Both the position numbers and the translations under genes were made by a program. From contig JAGKQI010000079.1 in assembly GCA_018806915.1 (NCBI GenBank), positions 186,001 to 250,000 of the forward strand: DNA of 64,000 nucleotides, in the 5' to 3' direction. The notes beneath the pieces were generated by a model. It worked only from the letters and a program-made list of their open reading frames with translations. It was not told the origin of the DNA and did not search any database. The stretch comes from Phytophthora colocasiae (Eukaryota; Oomycota; Peronosporomycetes; Peronosporales; Peronosporaceae). Positions 40,053 to 50,668 of this stretch are shown in pieces. Position 1 is the stretch's first letter. Every line of letters starts with the position of its first letter.

Positions 40053-40292
40053 CGAAGCACAATATTGCCACTTACATAACTTAGAATAACTTATGATAAA
40101 AGATAGTATATTCGACACCCCACAGCCTAATGTTGTTCTACATTTCACGATGTTACGCTCTACTGCTCGCGACGGGAGTCGTACTCGGCCTGGATCTCCT
40201 CCGCAGACTTGCCATACCAACTTCAACGCCAAAAGATAGAAGATCGCAAGAAGAACCACGAACGGAACGTACGCGTAGGCGTCCAGAGCTTC
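40053..40292 (-). pseudogene. Relic of a further array copy (C-terminal end only)
   Basis: After the retroelement, spacer sequence resumes and leads into the last ~44 codons of a minus-strand sugar porter (stop at 40160-40162). A small internal deletion removes the PETSG codons near 40213. Homology stops at about 40292. This is the next unit of the array, cut short by a rearrangement. Confidence 0.85.
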
Positions 40293-40780
40293 CAAGGTCA
40301 AATAAATACGCCTGGTGTGCAGATGGGAACTGTAATTCGGTGATCTTGAGGCCAAGTATTCCCACTCAATTTTTATTTTTAGCGGTCAACGCCGAAAGCG
40401 CTCAGGGCGAGCTCTGCATCAGCCTCGCATTCCCACTCAATAGATTGCACACTAGTACGGTTAGTCAGAATCTTTTGAAGCTGTTTTAGAAACATGTAAT
40501 AGGTAAGTGTGGCGGGCAAGTTTTGTGAATTGGAGGAGTGGATCTGATACGAGGCGCAGCCCTTGTCAGATAATCTTGCCCGGATTAGTCAGTTGAGGTA
40601 AGACTGAAAAAATATTCCACCAGTCAGCGAATTTAATAAATCATGTCGTAGGCAGATTAAAAACACGACGCTCTAACGAAATCCAAGAACATCTTTGGAG
40701 TCTAAGTTTTATCAACATTGCCAAATATCAATTACATGTATGGTCTCGAGGTCAGCAGATTCCAAAAGTGACATCTCCTC
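40293..40780. other. Unassigned junction sequence
   Basis: About 490 bp with no ORF of note and no match to other parts of the window that I can see, apart from a short direct repeat (tattcccactcaa / cattcccactcaa, ~40358 and ~40430). It joins the direct array to the inverted copy ST6 and may hold the breakpoint. Confidence 0.5.
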
Positions 40781-41174
40781 TGTCAATTGAAAGTGTACGT
40801 GCACTTGTCAGGCGCGTTTCTATTTGACCTCGAGGCCAAACTTCAAGAAACACCAGCGCCACATTGAAAACGGACTATCCGTTGTATATGCTGTATCATA
40901 CCCTGTGTAACACAACATACAGCATAGCATTAGCACCGAAACAGATGCTATCCCATGGAAACGCATCCACGGTCTCACAAGAGACACACCAAACCAAGCA
41001 GCGCCGGCTCGAGTCTGAATCAAGTGAATCAAGTGACCGCGCGATACAGAACTCCGACAAGCACTAACTTGAAGCACCGCGTCCAATCCTCTCTTGTTCC
41101 CAGTCGAGAGCCATGACAGCAGCGTGGCAAACCACGTAGCACCGCTTGCCATTCCTGACCTAAAGCTGTGTCAA

Positions 41175-41191
41175 TCTCACTTTTCATTTGG
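41175..41191 (+). promoter_or_regulatory. Oomycete Inr+FPR core promoter of ST6
   Basis: TCTCACTTTTCATTTGG on the plus strand, 116 bp before the ST6 ATG, identical to the element of the array copies. Confidence 0.7.
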
Positions 41192-41306
41192 ACAAGCATC
41201 AAACAAGTCAACCACAGTACATACAGTACACTGTACACCGTACCGGTAGACAACCAATCAACCAATCAATCAACCAACAACTAACTACATCACCAAGCAA
41301 GCAAGC

Positions 41307-42693
41307 ATGGCTGACAACTACACGGAAGCCTCGACGCCCAAGCCCTTCACGGCCTTCGACGAGGCCAACAAGGCCGCCGCGCGACTCATCAAGCCCAAGA
41401 CCATCCTGTACACGAGCGCGCTGCTGTCGTGGCTGCAGCCGTTCCAGAGCGGTTGGTCCACCTCTCAGATGAACCTGTCGCAGTACAACGACACGGACGA
41501 GTGCAACGCGCGTCCCGTGGCCGAGGACACGTGCCTCATGTTCCCGGGCCACTCGAAGCTGGAGTGGACGTTCGCCGTGAACGCGTGGATCTTCGGCGCC
41601 ATGGTGGGGTCGCTGTGCTGTGGCCACTTCAGCGACCAGCTCGGCCGCAAGAAGACGCTGATGCTCAACTGCATCTTCATGATCGTCGGCGGCGTGGTGC
41701 AGGCGGCCGTGTCGAACATTTGGCTCTTCGCGCTGGGCCGCCTCATCGCCGGCATCTCGTCCGGTACGGCCACGGCCACCATCGGTGGCTACATCAACGA
41801 GCTGTCGCCCCCACACATGCGCAACACGCTCGGCCTGGGCCTGCAGATCTTCACGACGATCGGTATTTTGCGCCATCTACCTGCTGCTGGCGCCGTCCAT
41901 GTGCGTGGAGAGTCCTGCGTGGCTGCTGACTAAGGGCCGCAAGGAGGAGGCCAAGCAGGTTATTGCGCGTCTGTACGGCGAGGAGCACGTGCAGACGGCT
42001 CTGTCGTGGCTCGAGGTGAGCAAGGCCAGCGCCGAGGAGGGTCTCATTGACTCGACGCCCAAGAAGGAGTCCATGTTCGCGCCTCGCTACCGCATGCAGC
42101 TTCTGGGCGGCATTTTGTTGTCGTGTGCGCAGCAGCTCTCCGGTATCAACGCCGTCTTCTACTACTCAGGCAACATCTTCTCGGACGCCGGTATCTCGGA
42201 CTCGCGCGTGGGCACGCTCATCATCGACTTCATCAACATCTGGCCGGCCTTCTTCACGGGCGTGCTGGCCAACCGCTTCGGTGCTCGCAACATGATCCTG
42301 TGGGGTCTGTCGGGCATGGTGGTCATGTCCCTCGGCATGACGGTGGCGTTCATCGTGGACGTGTCTGCTCTGTCCATCGTCTTCACTGCGCTGTACGTGA
42401 TCGTGTTCGGCGTGACGCTGGGTCCGCTCGTATGGGTAATGACGGCCGACATTTTCCCGGACTCGATTCGTGCCAGTGCTTCGTCGCTGTGTATCGGCAT
42501 CAACTGGCTGTGCAACCTCATCATGGGCGTGTCGTACCCGTACGTGTCGGACGCTCTGGACGACTACGCGTACGTTCCGTTCGTGGTTCTTCTTGCGATC
42601 TTCTATCTTTTGGCGTTGAAGTTGGTGCCGGAGACGTCTGGCAAGTCTGCGGAGGAGATCCAGGCCGAGTACGACTCCCGTCGCGAGCAGTAG
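41307..42693 (+). pseudogene. MFS sugar porter ST6, inverted copy with 77-bp deletion
   Basis: Plus-strand copy with ~520 bp of array-type upstream sequence (~40785-41306), so it arose by inversion of an array unit. The frame is normal from ATG 41307 to ~41870, where a 77-bp deletion removes the codons from VPAIAF to FPVV and shifts the frame. The remaining C-terminal two thirds are open to the stop at 42693. The TM2-TM3 loop reads SDQLGRKK as in ST7/ST8, not SDKYGRKK as in ST1-ST5, while the rest is ST3-like, suggesting a short gene-conversion tract. Confidence 0.9.
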
Positions 42694-42796
42694 AGCGTAG
42701 TACAACCCCCTTACTGAATAGCACTCAATTATTTTACTTCTGACATTGTTACTCTAGTTTTGTTTCATATTATCCTAGCACAGCAATCTGACTATT

Positions 42797-43035
42797 ACCC
42801 GACAATCGCCACTGTTCGCGATTCCGATCTTTCCCGAGCCTCTTTGCATCAAACTCGTCCTGAATTTCTTGAATGGTCTTGCCTTACGTCTCCGGTACAA
42901 ACGTTTGTACAAACAGGAAAGACAGCGTTACCGTGCACATGAACGGCACGAAGCTGTAGTTGTCGAAGGCAGCAGCAAGGTACGGATACCCCAGGCCGAT
43001 CGTGGACTGCAGAGCCAACTGCAGCCAACACAAAT
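42797..43035 (-). pseudogene. C-terminal relic of a different sugar porter
   Basis: Minus-strand frame reading GLGYPYLAAAFDNYSFVPF, then FVPET, a TAA stop, and GKTIQEIQDEFDAKR. This is the TM11-TM12 end and PET-G signature of an MFS sugar transporter clearly unlike ST1-ST8. The stop inside the signature and the missing N terminus mark it as a relic. The sequence between it and ST6 (42694-42796) is AT-rich and shows nothing else. Confidence 0.75.
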
Positions 43036-43112
43036 GGAGCAGCCCATGGCTCGAACCTACCAACTTGGTATTAATTGTACTCAAAGCGAAATTATAAGTT
43101 GGGTCTGTATGC

Positions 43113-44490
43113 TTACTTCTCACGACGCGAGTCTTACTCGGCAAGGATTTCCTCAGCCGACTTGCCCGACGTCTCCGGCGCTAACTTCAGAGCCAACAGG
43201 AAGAAGATCGCGAGAAGAACCACGAACGGAACGTACGCGTAGTCGTCCAGAGCATCTGAAATGTACGGGTAAGCCACACCCACGATGAGGTTGCACAACC
43301 AGTTCATACCGATACACAGCGACGAAGCACTGGCACGGATCGAGTCCGGGAAAATGTCGGCCGTCATCACCCACACGAGCGGACCCAGCGTCACACCGAA
43401 CGCAATGACGTACAGCGCAGTGAAGACGATGGACAGAGCAGACACGTCCACGATGAACGCCACCGTCATGAGCACAGACATGACGAACATGCCGGCCAAA
43501 CCCCACAAGATCATGTTACGAGCACCGAAGCGGTTGGCCAAGACACCCGTGAAGAAGGCCGGCCAGATGTTGATGAAGTCGATGATGAGCGTACCGATAC
43601 GCGAGTCGGAGATACCGGCGTCCGAGAAGATACTGCCCGAGTAATAGAAGACGGCGTTGATACCGGAGAGCTGCTGCGCACACGACAACAAAATGCCGCC
43701 CAGAAGCTGCATGCGGTAGCGAGGAGCGAACATGGACTCCTGTTTGGGAGCCGACAGACCTTCCTCCGCTGTCTCCGGTTTCTTGTTGACCTGCAGCCAC
43801 GACAGAGCAGTCTGCACGTGCTCCTCACCGTACAGACGCGCGATGACCTCCTTGGCCTCCTCTGTACGGCCCTTAGTCAGTAGCCACGCAGGACTCTCAA
43901 TACACATGGACGGCGCCAGCACCATGTAGATCACAGCCAGGATGCACGGGAACGCGGCCAGGTAACGCCAACCAGAGCTCGTGTTGGCGAAGAAGAAGCA
44001 GATGGCCGGGAACAAGATGCCGATGGTCGTGAAGATCTGCAGGCCCAGACCGAGCGTGTTGCGCATGTGCGGGGGTGACAGCTCGTTCACGTACGCGCCG
44101 ATGGTGCCGGTCGCAGTGCCTGATGCCAGACCGGCAATCAAACGGCCCACGGCGAAGGCCCAGACGTTGGACACGGAGGCTTCGACCACGCCGCCCACGA
44201 ACATGAAGATGCAGTTGAACATCAGCGTCTTCTTACGGCCGAGCTGGTCGCTGAAGTGGCCACAGCACAGAGATCCGATCATGGCGCCAAAGATCCACGC
44301 GTTCACGGCGAACGTCCACTCCAGCTTCGAGTGGCCCGGGAACATAAGGCACGTGTCCTCGGCCACGGGGCGCGCATTGCACTCGTCCGTGTCGTTGTAC
44401 TGCGACAGGTTGGTCTGCGAGGTGGACCAACCGCTCTGGAACGGCTGCAGCCACGACAGTAGCGCACTAGTGTACAGGATGGCCTTGGGC
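43113..44490 (-). pseudogene. MFS sugar porter ST7, main part, split by LINE
   Basis: Residues ~34 to the end of an ST8-like transporter. The N-terminal 33 codons lie at 56356-56456 beyond the LINE. Removing the LINE and one TSD copy keeps the frame. The body is open with all SP signatures (SDQLGRKK, QQLSGIN, RFGARN, PETSGKS). A TAC-to-TAA change at 43134-43136 stops it seven codons before the normal stop at 43113-43115. The LINE separates the body from its promoter (56516-56533), so it is probably silent. Confidence 0.92.
44476..44490. repeat. LINE target-site duplication, left copy
   Basis: The 15-mer aggatggccttgggc is repeated at 56356-56370, after the poly(A) tail. Confidence 0.95.
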
Positions 44491-44691
44491 ACTTCCCAAC
44501 TTGCGGCCGACCGCTCAAGCGTCTCCTCGAGCAGCTGGCCCAAGCACAGAACGCAACATCTGAGGGGGGGGGTTCGGAAGTACCCATTCAACCCCCAGGT
44601 ATACAATCTTCAAGACACGCGAACAGTCGCCAGAAGATCACAAAGAGAAGCTCCTGCGCATCATCGTGGCAAGTCGAAGCGCGGGTGAGCC

Positions 44692-45597
44692 ATGGCTGCT
44701 AGAAACATGAGCAAGAGCCTTGTGCCCGAAGAGAAGGACACAGACGGCAGGGAGACGAGCATGCCAACGCAAGAAGAAGGTTGGACGACTGCTAGAGCCA
44801 AAAGCAGAGTCAAGAAAGGGGGGGAACGGAACCCGTCCCCGCCCTCCACGACCAGCCCGAAACAGAAGAATCAGCACCCTGGCCAGGAATCAACCAGGAC
44901 TGAAGGACAACAGGCCCGACTGAAGGCAGGTCAGACCAAAACAACAGGCAAAGAGAAGTCCAAAGTCGACGATAGAGACTATGGGACCAAGAGCTTCGAC
45001 CAACTGAAGGGCTATGCTACCAATGCAGCACCCGACCATTATGTAGTAGATCTTTTGATCCGGATGAAGGACCATGCAAAAGACCGACGCCTCGCAGCAT
45101 TCATCAGACACCACAAGAAAGAAGGCAAGGACTGCGATCCAGTAGCACTCAGAGCCGAGTGGGATGATACGGTACCGGAAGATCTGATGATCAAATATCA
45201 ACGAATTGACAGCCAATGGGACGCTGGAAACGCGGATCACAGGAGCAATCTCGCGCATCTCGTACAAACCTGGTTAAACGATGAAAAGATTGGGCAGAGA
45301 GAGCTTGAAACCAGACTACGCTTCGTCCACATTGTGGCACCCCCAATAACCTCTTATGTAGAGGGAAACTCGATGGAGGGGAAGAATGGCTACCTGGATG
45401 CGGTGACAGCCGGGAGGACAACGACCGCGATGGAGGAACAACTGACCACCGAACAAGCGAGACTACGTGCCATCTGCCTGGAGCCCGCGGCCGACAGACT
45501 CACGCCGCGCCCAATGACGGAAGACGAAGAGGCGGCGCTGCTGGCGCTCTTCAGGCATGAATTTGAGGTGCCTGCCCCGCCCCCGTTCCTTTTGTAA
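44692..45597 (+). CDS. LINE ORF1a, 301 aa
   Basis: ATG at 44692. The N-terminal ~100 residues are Lys/Arg/Gln/Ser-rich and likely bind RNA. The rest is a helical, charged region (for example MKDHAKDRRLAAFIRHHKK). The stop TAA (45595-45597) is followed by ACA and then the ATG of ORF1b in the same frame. So either a single longer ORF1 has acquired a nonsense codon, or the two parts are expressed by reinitiation or readthrough. No named domain recognised. Confidence 0.75.
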   Translation: MAARNMSKSLVPEEKDTDGRETSMPTQEEGWTTARAKSRVKKGGERNPSPPSTTSPKQKNQHPGQESTRTEGQQARLKAGQTKTTGKEKSKVDDRDYGTKSFDQLKGYATNAAPDHYVVDLLIRMKDHAKDRRLAAFIRHHKKEGKDCDPVALRAEWDDTVPEDLMIKYQRIDSQWDAGNADHRSNLAHLVQTWLNDEKIGQRELETRLRFVHIVAPPITSYVEGNSMEGKNGYLDAVTAGRTTTAMEEQLTTEQARLRAICLEPAADRLTPRPMTEDEEAALLALFRHEFEVPAPPPFLL

Positions 45598-45600
45598 ACA

Positions 45601-46880
45601 ATGACATCAGACGAGTATGCACGCTTTGAAGATAATTTTCTGGCAATCGAGTACTCCCTTTATGCTCATCTAGCGCCTGGCCAGAGATTCGGAGACAATT
45701 TGTCACGCCGATCTCTACTAGGCCAGATACTGTCAGGACCGGAGGCCGCGGAAGCACAGCGGATCGAAGTGGCAACCTTTAAGAAAGACCTGTCACGTGT
45801 ATCTCTGGATATGAGCCGAAGGCTTGTTGAGGTCACATTCAAGGGGAAAACGACGGCTGCTAAATGGGCAGGATGGAGAATGCCGTTGGCATCTCGCATG
45901 GTCACACTCATAGACTATGAGAGCCAACGCGAGGAAGCGCTGACGACTAAAGCGCTCATCAAAATGGACTACTACGAATTTACTGTCACCGTACGCAGTG
46001 GAACGTGGACATCCACAGCTATTCACCGGCTTTTCACCACGCATTTTGGCATGACCATACAGAAGCAAAACCGGAAGCCCTCGGATGCCTTTGGATTGAG
46101 TGATCGACAGTGGACATTGTGGGTAAAATTTGACACGTTACCGGCTAACTTCCAACGCCTTACGTATGTCATCAATGACGGAATGAGCTACTGCTTCATC
46201 ATAACACGGTCTACACCAACTGGCCGTGCAAAACATGCCTGGAGCCTGACCATCCCACGAGAGTCTGCATCTTGCCCAAAGAGAAAGCGGAACAGTGCAG
46301 GCGTCTGCACACCAAGATGATTACGGAAGCAGCTACGATCTGTGACGGGAAAGCAAGCACGGGCGTAAAGTTGCCCCAGACGATCGATCAATTACGACGC
46401 ATGCTCCACCTCAATTCCCGTCGTGCTAACCGAACACGTGACAAGTCTCCTAAGAGGACCTCGACGCGCAAAAATGAAGAAGGCCCGTCACTGCCAGACA
46501 GTCTCATACAGTACCGGAGTACGAATGTCCCCGCTGAACACCAAGGGGACGGCTGCGATGCTGGGAGGGACTCAAACGAAAACCCAAGAAAGCGGCAGGA
46601 ATCGCAGACGAATGCTGAACACACGCCCAAAGAGAAGATGATATCGGATGCCCGGTCGAACGTAGATCAAAGTGATCAACTTGACAACGGAATGGAGGTC
46701 GACGATGGTTTTACGAACCCCTCTTCGGTTGCAATACCAACAACATCGAGCCATTATATCAGGAGCAGCGCTGAACAATCTGGTTCTGTTCCAGCGCCAA
46801 AGCGCCTGCAAGAGAGCGCAGAACCAACACGACCTTACGGGACTTCCGAGGCATCGCACAATGTGCATTCAGCTGAAAGG
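45601..46880 (+). pseudogene. LINE ORF1b first part, RNA-binding-like
   Basis: Starts at ATG 45601. Residues ~75-200 (VEVTFKGKTTAAKWAGW..., FTVTVRSGTWTSTAIH...) look like an RRM-like nucleic-acid-binding fold found in LINE ORF1 proteins, though I cannot confirm this. The frame shifts near 46260 into the frame that ends at 46898 (MPKEKAEQCRRLH..., charged and low-complexity), and again near 46880 into the OTU frame. The three segments read as one protein. Confidence 0.65.
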
Positions 46881-48615
46881 CAAAGAGTCCCCTACTAGAG
46901 GGAGATCCCCAACCAGGAAAACGGTAGGTACCAGAAACCCCATAGCGCTAGGTACGACGACACTGAAGCAAAAGGTAGCTAAAGAAGTGACCAAACTGCT
47001 CAAACACCAAACAACGAAGGCTAAGATCAAGCCCAACGCATCCACGCCGGCATGCAGGTCCGCCTCGCCAAAAAGGAAACGTGCAGAACAGGACACGACT
47101 GTAGTGGAGTCCGAAATTGCAGCCAGAGCGGGAAAGTGGTCAAAACTCTCCAGCAAGGCACGGTCACTGTCACCAACAAGAAGGGTAGAGCCTACTCGAG
47201 GGACTGCAGAAGACGGTATCAACGAAAAAACCCGCTTACAAAGCTACATGCACTCCTTCTTAAAGACGAAGGACGGACCAGCTGAAGCCTTGTCCAAGGC
47301 CCTTACGGACGGCGCCACGTCTGCAAAATCTCAGACGGCTCCGGGCCACAACCTGCCTGAGGCTCCATTAACAACTAAGGACCCAGTAGCTTACACTGTG
47401 GATGAAGTTTTGACTGACCAGGACGACGTGCGGATCACAGAAGTACGAGCAGCTACTGACCCGGGAGCGTCGGTGCTGGAGTTCCTTCAAGTAGTGAGCG
47501 GTACCCTCGTTGATGTAGCGGCAAATGGCCATTGTGGGTGGCTGGCCTTTATGGCCGCGTTAAACAACACGCGCCACGATATGGTGAATCTCACCGATAC
47601 GGTGAGCAAGGAGTGCAACGACACAAGGAAGAACGTGCTGAATGGCATACTTGCCGATCTGATCGATGAAATGGAGGTGCGACCCACAGAGATGGAGGCA
47701 CAATACACGTTGAGTGGATACGGTTCACACATCAACGTGCCGGCCCCTGAACTACTCACGTCGGTAATGGATCATTACATCGCGCAGCGAAAGGCCAACG
47801 TGCAAACGTCTGTCCCGAGGACCATGTGGGTGGGGCCGGCGCAACTGAAGGTCATGGCGATTCACGCACGCCAACCTGTTTTCGTACTCCAAGTGGAAAG
47901 CGAAGGCAACGCGAGAGTGCAAATGTACGCTTATGCCAATTACATGCTGCCAAACAAGAAAACCAAGAGAAAGAACAAAACCAAGCAAGGGCCAAAAACT
48001 GCGACCAAAGAGCAAACATCCCTAACTGAGCTAGGCACAGTCAGTATGGTGTCAACCCAGACGGCCAAGCTTCTCTTGCAAGAACTTGTGGCCAATGGTC
48101 TACTCCCGCTAATTTTGGTGCTGCAGGATCAACACTTTAAGGCCGTGGTCTATGATGAAAATCGATTCCAGGAATATTGCGCGCTTCGTATGCAGCTGAA
48201 CCAGGTGCGCAACGCGATATTGCAGAAATACTTCGGACTGGAGCTGGATGTGGTACCATTCGACACTGATCGTCAGGCCAAAGCGGCACAAAGCTCGATA
48301 CGCAAAATCCGAGGAGAGCTCCTTAAGTTCAGGGCTTCAGCGGTAGCTAAAACGACGGCTTCACGGTTAGAGCTGAATCAGGAGGTCTCCTCTCCCCAGA
48401 CGAAGGCAGAAAGCTCTTCATCCACGCCTTCTCCGGCGTTGGTATCCTCAGGAGTTGCAGAAGCTTACACTCCTACCGCACCACGAACGACAGAGCGCGA
48501 GATCTGTGAAAAAATGTCTACGACAACTCCAGTCCCAAATGCAGGAAAGACAGGGTCACCACCGTCGACCCCAGACCCCGGAAACCACGGGGAGAAGGAC
48601 CCAGGTGCTCAGTAA
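46881..48615 (+). CDS. LINE ORF1b second part with OTU-like cysteine protease motif
   Basis: The frame is open from about 46672 to 48615. A basic Ser/Pro/Lys-rich stretch precedes an OTU-like domain: DVAANGHCGWLAF, with the predicted catalytic Cys codon at 47533-47535 preceded by the Asp-x4-Gly-x-Cys pattern, and QDQHFKAVVYD with the candidate His codon at 48133-48135. OTU domains are deubiquitinase-like cysteine proteases, and a few LINE groups are known to carry them. In the element it may process the polyprotein or counter host ubiquitin signals; this is inference. Its end overlaps ORF2 by up to 77 nt. Confidence 0.7.
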
Positions 48616-50369
48616 TTGGAAAGGGGTGGCGAATGGCAAGCGTGCAGAGGCAAATCGGACGCAAACCACGCTGCACCCCTTCTTTAAGCCCAGGACTGAG
48701 CTGGAGCACAGGAGAGATCTAACGACGGAGTTCAGGCGTCAAAGGAGGAAGGCTAAGAAGAGACGCGGACCTGGGATACAAAGCAACAAGAAAAACTCAA
48801 CACACAAACACGACTATACGATTGGAGTCACAACAGCCAATGTACGAGGGTTAGCTTCCCAGATAACCAATCTGGGAGCATACCTACAAGGAATAAAGGA
48901 GTCAAGAACGAGAGGGAAACGGGACATAACCTTTCTACAAGAAACACATCTTAAGAAAAGAGAACATGCTGCAGCAGTGGCGCAGTATGCAGCAATATGG
49001 GGGTTCAGTCACAGAACCGCCGACTCGCTCTCCTTCTGGGCGTCTGGGAGTGCCCGAGCAGCCGGTGTTGCGATTCTGGTCAATCCTTACGGGGCGTTCG
49101 TACAGGCACAGCCGTGGGGGGAAGAACACTGGACTGCCAATCTGGTGATGGTTCAGGGCAACCTCAAAGGAGTGGAGACCATACTGGTCAATGTGTATGC
49201 GCCCAGCGATGGAGCCGAGAGAGCAGCTTTCTTCAAGATGCTGGGCCGCATAAAATTTCCAGCAGGTACCCCACTGCTAATGGGAGGGGACTACAACTGC
49301 GTACTACTGCAGGAGGACCGAAGAAACAACGGAAGCGGCAATGACAGGGCGGCGGCGGAACTAGCAGCGTTAGTCGACCAGCTTGGACTTATTGACGCAG
49401 GATTTTACAACTTACCTACCGCACTTGGATCCGCCGAACTGACTGAGTACGCCTGCAGGCACCACACGTACCGGCATGTGGCAGCTTCAGGAGCAGTTTC
49501 GACATCTAGGCTAGATCGATTCTACATATCGGTAAGCGTCAAGCACTGGCTGAGAGGAGTGGAGCTCGAAGACGCCCCGTGTCCCACCGATCACCACGCT
49601 GTGGTTATGGAGTTGCACGCACCTGACGGGCCTGTACGGATCAGAAAGCGACCCAAGATTTACCCTGCACCGAACTACGTCAAAGAGGCCACTCGGAGTC
49701 TCATCAACGCCAGACTGGAAGAACTGTCGGTACAAATGGGCGCGACGGAGGACTCGGACCTGGCCCCCTTATGGGAGCACTTTAAAGTTTCCGTGAAGCG
49801 GGAGATGGCAGAACTCAGGGCTGCTGCCAAACGGAAAATGACAAACGGATACAGACAAAAAATACTCAGGCTCAAGAAGAAATTGAACAAACTGGACCTC
49901 GCCACAGCAGACGCGGAACGGACAAGGCGAGAGATAATCGACCAAATTCAACGACTCCAAGCTGCAAGACGAGCAGGGAGGAGACGTGTTCTAGTCCAAC
50001 TGAATGCGTGTAGCTCAAAGGCGTCCACACGGCATTTCTTCCGCAGGATATGCACCAAATTTGGCGACAGTACCGTGCCCACACTCTCGGTACCCGAAGG
50101 TGCACCGAAGAGAAGCATGCATGACAAAGCGAACATATTGGCGGATAGCTGGACGCCGATACTGAACGGGGAGGTGCAGAATAAAGAAGGCATCGCTGAC
50201 TACGTGAACAAGATGAGCTCGCGGTGGAGTAAAATTGATTTGCAAGACCTCGATGCACCCATGGACGAAACCGAGGTGAGACGCTCGATCGAGCATGGGA
50301 AACCTGGAAAAGCTTGTGGTCCGGACATGTTAGGTAATGCGTGGTACCGCGATCATGTCGACAAGTTAG
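48539..50369 (+). CDS. LINE ORF2, endonuclease part
   Basis: The first in-frame ATG is at 48539, overlapping ORF1b in another frame. The APE-type endonuclease shows ANVRGL (Asn), FLQETHLKK (Glu), VNVYAPSD, GGDYNCVL (Asp/Asn), SRLDRFY and PTDHHAVVM (Asp-His), in the L1-type order. A charged linker and the pre-RT region (EVRRSIEHGKPGKACGPD) follow. The frame is cut at 50369 by the DNA transposon and resumes at 52832 without a shift once one 8-bp TSD copy is discounted. Confidence 0.9.
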
Positions 50370-50668
50370 GGGAAAATCTATGGAGCTCGAGGTTACGGAG
50401 CTCGAGGTACTAAAAAATCATATGTGTTGACCAAAACAAATGAATTAACTCCAACAGTAATTGTCGAAGAGTTAATTGGATATTTAATTTGGCTCTGGTG
50501 TATATTAGAAGTTGTCAATGCTCGCAGCTAGAGCAACTTTTTTTTCCCGCGCGACGCGCCACGAAATAGATTTTAGCCAATGAGTGTCCGAGAGCATTGA
50601 ACACCCCCTGCAGCTTGCACAGCAACAAGTCGAAAATTTCGTTCCCACGCCACTTAAATTCCTGCGCC

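Noticed and set aside
39779..40060. 93-codon minus-strand ORF in the 5' LTR of the outer element
   Set aside because: It is the LTR-encoded tail of the membrane-protein ORF, duplicated with the LTR; no start of its own is likely to be used.
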